Of a stretch of DNA of 6,520 bases, positions 5,441-6,520 are shown one piece after another. The notes below the pieces were generated by a model. It had not been told where the DNA came from, made no database searches, and saw only the letters and a program-made list of their open reading frames with translations. Source of the stretch: Natronomonas sp. (GTDB taxonomy: Archaea; Halobacteriota; Halobacteria; Halobacteriales; Haloarculaceae); assembly GCA_007135435.1 (NCBI GenBank), contig SLIW01000292.1, positions 1-6,520 of the forward strand, given 5' to 3'. The translations under genes were made by a program, and so were the position numbers. The stretch's first letter is position 1. Every line of letters begins with the position of its first letter.

Positions 5441-5878
5441 TCACCGTTCGTCGCTGTCGAGCACCCGGATCTGGTCGCCGCGGACGGTCACCGGGATGGG
5501 GACCGTCGCCTCGTAGAGCTCGACGGTCACCTGGTCCTTGCCCTCGTCGATCCGCTGGACCTGCGCCTTCTCGCCCTTGAACGGGCCGGCGATGAGCTCG
5601 ACGATGTCGCCCTCGGCGATGCCCTCGACGTCCGGCTTGGGGCTGAGGAAGTGCTCCACCTCGGCGATGGACGACTTGCCGGGCACGAGGCTCCGCGCGT
5701 GGGGGATGTCGTCGAGCGCGCGCTCGATGGCGGCGGTCCCCTCCGCCTCGACCATCACGTAGCTCGTCAGCGAGTCGGGCGCCAGCGCGGCGTGGATCTC
5801 CGACTCCTCGCGGTTGATGAGCATGTCCGCGACGGTCCGCTCCTGGCTGGCCGTCGTCTTGACGGCGAAGACCGCCAT
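5441..5878 (-). CDS. spt5: Transcription elongation factor Spt5 (archaeal NusG)
   Basis: A 145-residue archaeal Spt5, the usual length. The N-terminal NGN domain (about 1-84; MAVFAVKTTASQERTVADML at the start, SYVMVEAEG at 39-47) binds the RNA polymerase clamp with Spt4 and raises processivity. The KOW domain (about 85-141) carries GIAEGDIVELIAGPFKGEKAQVQRID and ends in DQIRVLDSD. The start ATG 5878 overlaps the secE stop as TGATG; a GTG one codon earlier is also open, but the GGAGG at 5885-5889 is six bases from the ATG and only three from the GTG. Cotranscription and translational coupling with secE are therefore likely. The gene is followed by the 22-bp repeat array, which its transcripts would enter if they did not stop first. 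Confidence 0.97.
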   Translation of the reverse strand: MAVFAVKTTASQERTVADMLINREESEIHAALAPDSLTSYVMVEAEGTAAIERALDDIPHARSLVPGKSSIAEVEHFLSPKPDVEGIAEGDIVELIAGPFKGEKAQVQRIDEGKDQVTVELYEATVPIPVTVRGDQIRVLDSDER

Positions 5879-6051
5879 CACGGCCCTCCCGGCACGAACG
5901 TCATGATGCTGAAGATGAAGAAGCCGATGAAGCCGACCAGGAGGATCCCGATGCCGGCGATGGTCGACACCTTGGAGAACTCGTCCCAGGTCGGCGTGCT
6001 CGCCAGCTTCAGCACGCGGACGTACGAGGTGAGGTCGGTCGGGGTGTTCAT
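5878..6051 (-). CDS. secE: Protein translocase subunit SecE (Sec61-gamma)
   Basis: A 57-residue subunit of the SecYEG channel, which clamps the two halves of SecY in the cell membrane. The N-terminal amphipathic part is TDLTSYVRVLKLASTPTWDEFSKVSTIAG (about 5-33), followed by a single membrane helix GILLVGFIGFFIFSIMTFV (about 35-53) and a short PGGP tail. This is the family's usual size and layout. The start ATG 6051 gives MNTPTDLTSY; a TTG five codons upstream is open but would add residues the family lacks and lies inside the expected promoter-to-start interval. Its TGA overlaps the spt5 ATG by one base. Confidence 0.95.
   Translation of the reverse strand: MNTPTDLTSYVRVLKLASTPTWDEFSKVSTIAGIGILLVGFIGFFIFSIMTFVPGGP
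5885..5889 (-). promoter_or_regulatory. Ribosome binding site of spt5 inside the end of secE
   Basis: GGAGG on the minus strand, within the last codons of secE, six bases before the spt5 ATG at 5878. It fixes the spt5 start and shows that spt5 is translated from an internal position of a shared mRNA. Confidence 0.7.
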
Positions 6052-6074
6052 ATCCGACAGTTTCAACTCAGGGG

Positions 6075-6081
6075 TTTTCTA
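6075..6081 (-). promoter_or_regulatory. Promoter of the secE-spt5 unit
   Basis: TAGAAAA on the minus strand lies 24-30 bases before the secE ATG at 6051, the right distance for a leaderless transcript. It implies that secE-spt5 need not depend on read-through from ftsZ1. Confidence 0.5.
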
Positions 6082-6158
6082 CCTGTTGGTCGGCTCGCGG
6101 ACGGTCCCGGAACGGGCTCCGGCGGTCTGCAGGCGAGGTGGGGGCTCGCGGCAATCGG

Positions 6159-6309
6159 GGTCGATGAATGCACGTGTGGAGGATCGACGGAACGTTCCTG
6201 CCCGGTGGATGTCGAGTCGTAAGATGGTCGACGTCGAGCCGTGAGATGGTCGACGTCGGTTCTCGAGGTGGTCGACGTCGATCGTCGAGATCGCCGAGGT
6301 CGGCTGGCG
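6159..6309. repeat. Second 22-bp direct-repeat array, between secE and ftsZ1
   Basis: Three good units start at 6222, 6244 and 6266, each AGRTGGTCGACGTCG plus seven variable bases, so the core GGTCGACGTCG recurs at 6226, 6248 and 6270. Weaker units follow the same step at 6288 (AGATCGCCGAGGTCG) and to the left near 6204 (GGTGGATGTCGAG), 6182 (GATCGACG) and 6159 (GGTCGATG). The core contains the palindromes GTCGAC and CGACGTCG. A perfect 10-bp palindrome, GGAACGTTCC, sits at 6189-6198. The array lies past the ftsZ1 stop and about 80-230 bases upstream of the secE promoter. No ORF of interest covers it. It could be a regulator's binding array or a decayed satellite. Confidence 0.7.
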
Positions 6310-6316
6310 GAGCGTG

Positions 6317-6520
6317 CTACTCGACGTAGTCGATGTCGCCCTCGCCGTCGGCGACGGCCCGCTCCCGTTCGACCTCGCTGCGGCCGTAGATCTGGGGGCT
6401 GTCGACGCCGGTGACGACGATCATCGTCTCCATCTTCCCCTCGAACTCGGGGTTGACGGAGGCGCCCCAGATGATGCGGGCGTCGGGGTCGATGCGGTCG
6501 TAGATCTCCTCGACGACCCC
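6317..6520 (-). CDS. ftsZ1: Cell division protein FtsZ1, C-terminal 67 residues (5' part outside window)
   Basis: The frame is open from the right edge to TAG at 6317-6319. Its translation begins [20 protein letters not shown] and continues with [25 protein letters not shown], the end of the tubulin-like GTPase core (the C-terminal subdomain strand with the VVTGV motif), then a short acidic tail ending DIDYVE. FtsZ polymerises at midcell; haloarchaea have two main paralogues, and the short tail and placement upstream of secE-spt5 point to FtsZ1. Only about a sixth of the protein is visible, so the GTP-binding part cannot be checked. It is separated from secE by 265 bases holding a repeat array and a promoter. 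Confidence 0.9.
   Translation of the reverse strand, partial: GVVEEIYDRIDPDARIIWGASVNPEFEGKMETMIVVTGVDSPQIYGRSEVERERAVADGEGDIDYVE

Noticed and set aside
5354..6244. A 296-codon plus-strand open frame opposite spt5 and secE
   Set aside because: It is antisense to two well-recognised genes and to the repeat array, and has no domain of its own.

Overview
The window is about 70% GC and looks like a stretch of haloarchaeal (class Halobacteria) chromosome. Its proteins are rich in Asp, Glu, Ala and Val, the genes start leaderless or from short leaders with TATA-like elements about 25-30 bases upstream, and the right end carries the archaeal set ftsZ1-secE-spt5. I cannot name the genus. All recognisable genes are chromosomal housekeeping or conserved haloarchaeal genes. 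I see no transposase, phage gene, CRISPR array or defence system.

Layout, left to right. (1) The C-terminal half of a MOFRL-type glycerate 2-kinase (+, cut by the window edge) runs tail to tail into a Get3/ArsA-family ATPase (-), and their stop codons share a CTAG. (2) A 308-base gap follows, with a good TATA/BRE promoter pointing right and a perfect 11-bp hairpin but no convincing ORF. (3) A class I/II PLP aminotransferase (-) lies next, divergent from a stand-alone CinA/PncC nicotinamide-nucleotide amidase (+). (4) A PHP-like protein with altered metal motifs (-) converges on cinA. It shares an 81-bp two-way promoter region with a small double zinc-finger protein (+). (5) A 316-base gap is mostly filled by about eleven degenerate 22-bp direct repeats. 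(6) spt5, secE and the 3' end of ftsZ1 (all -) close the window; the gap between secE and ftsZ1 holds a second, different 22-bp repeat array.

Functional links are limited. secE and spt5 are almost certainly cotranscribed (TGATG overlap with a ribosome binding site inside secE), joining the protein-export channel to transcription elongation. ftsZ1 (division) lies upstream but is separated by a repeat array and by secE's own promoter. The metabolic genes to the left (glycerate kinase, aminotransferase, NMN amidase) are arranged as convergent or divergent single units, so they do not suggest one pathway.

The most unusual signals are non-coding: the two 22-bp-period arrays on either side of the spt5-secE unit, and the orphan promoter plus hairpin at 1922-1996. 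I do not see a clearly new multi-gene system.
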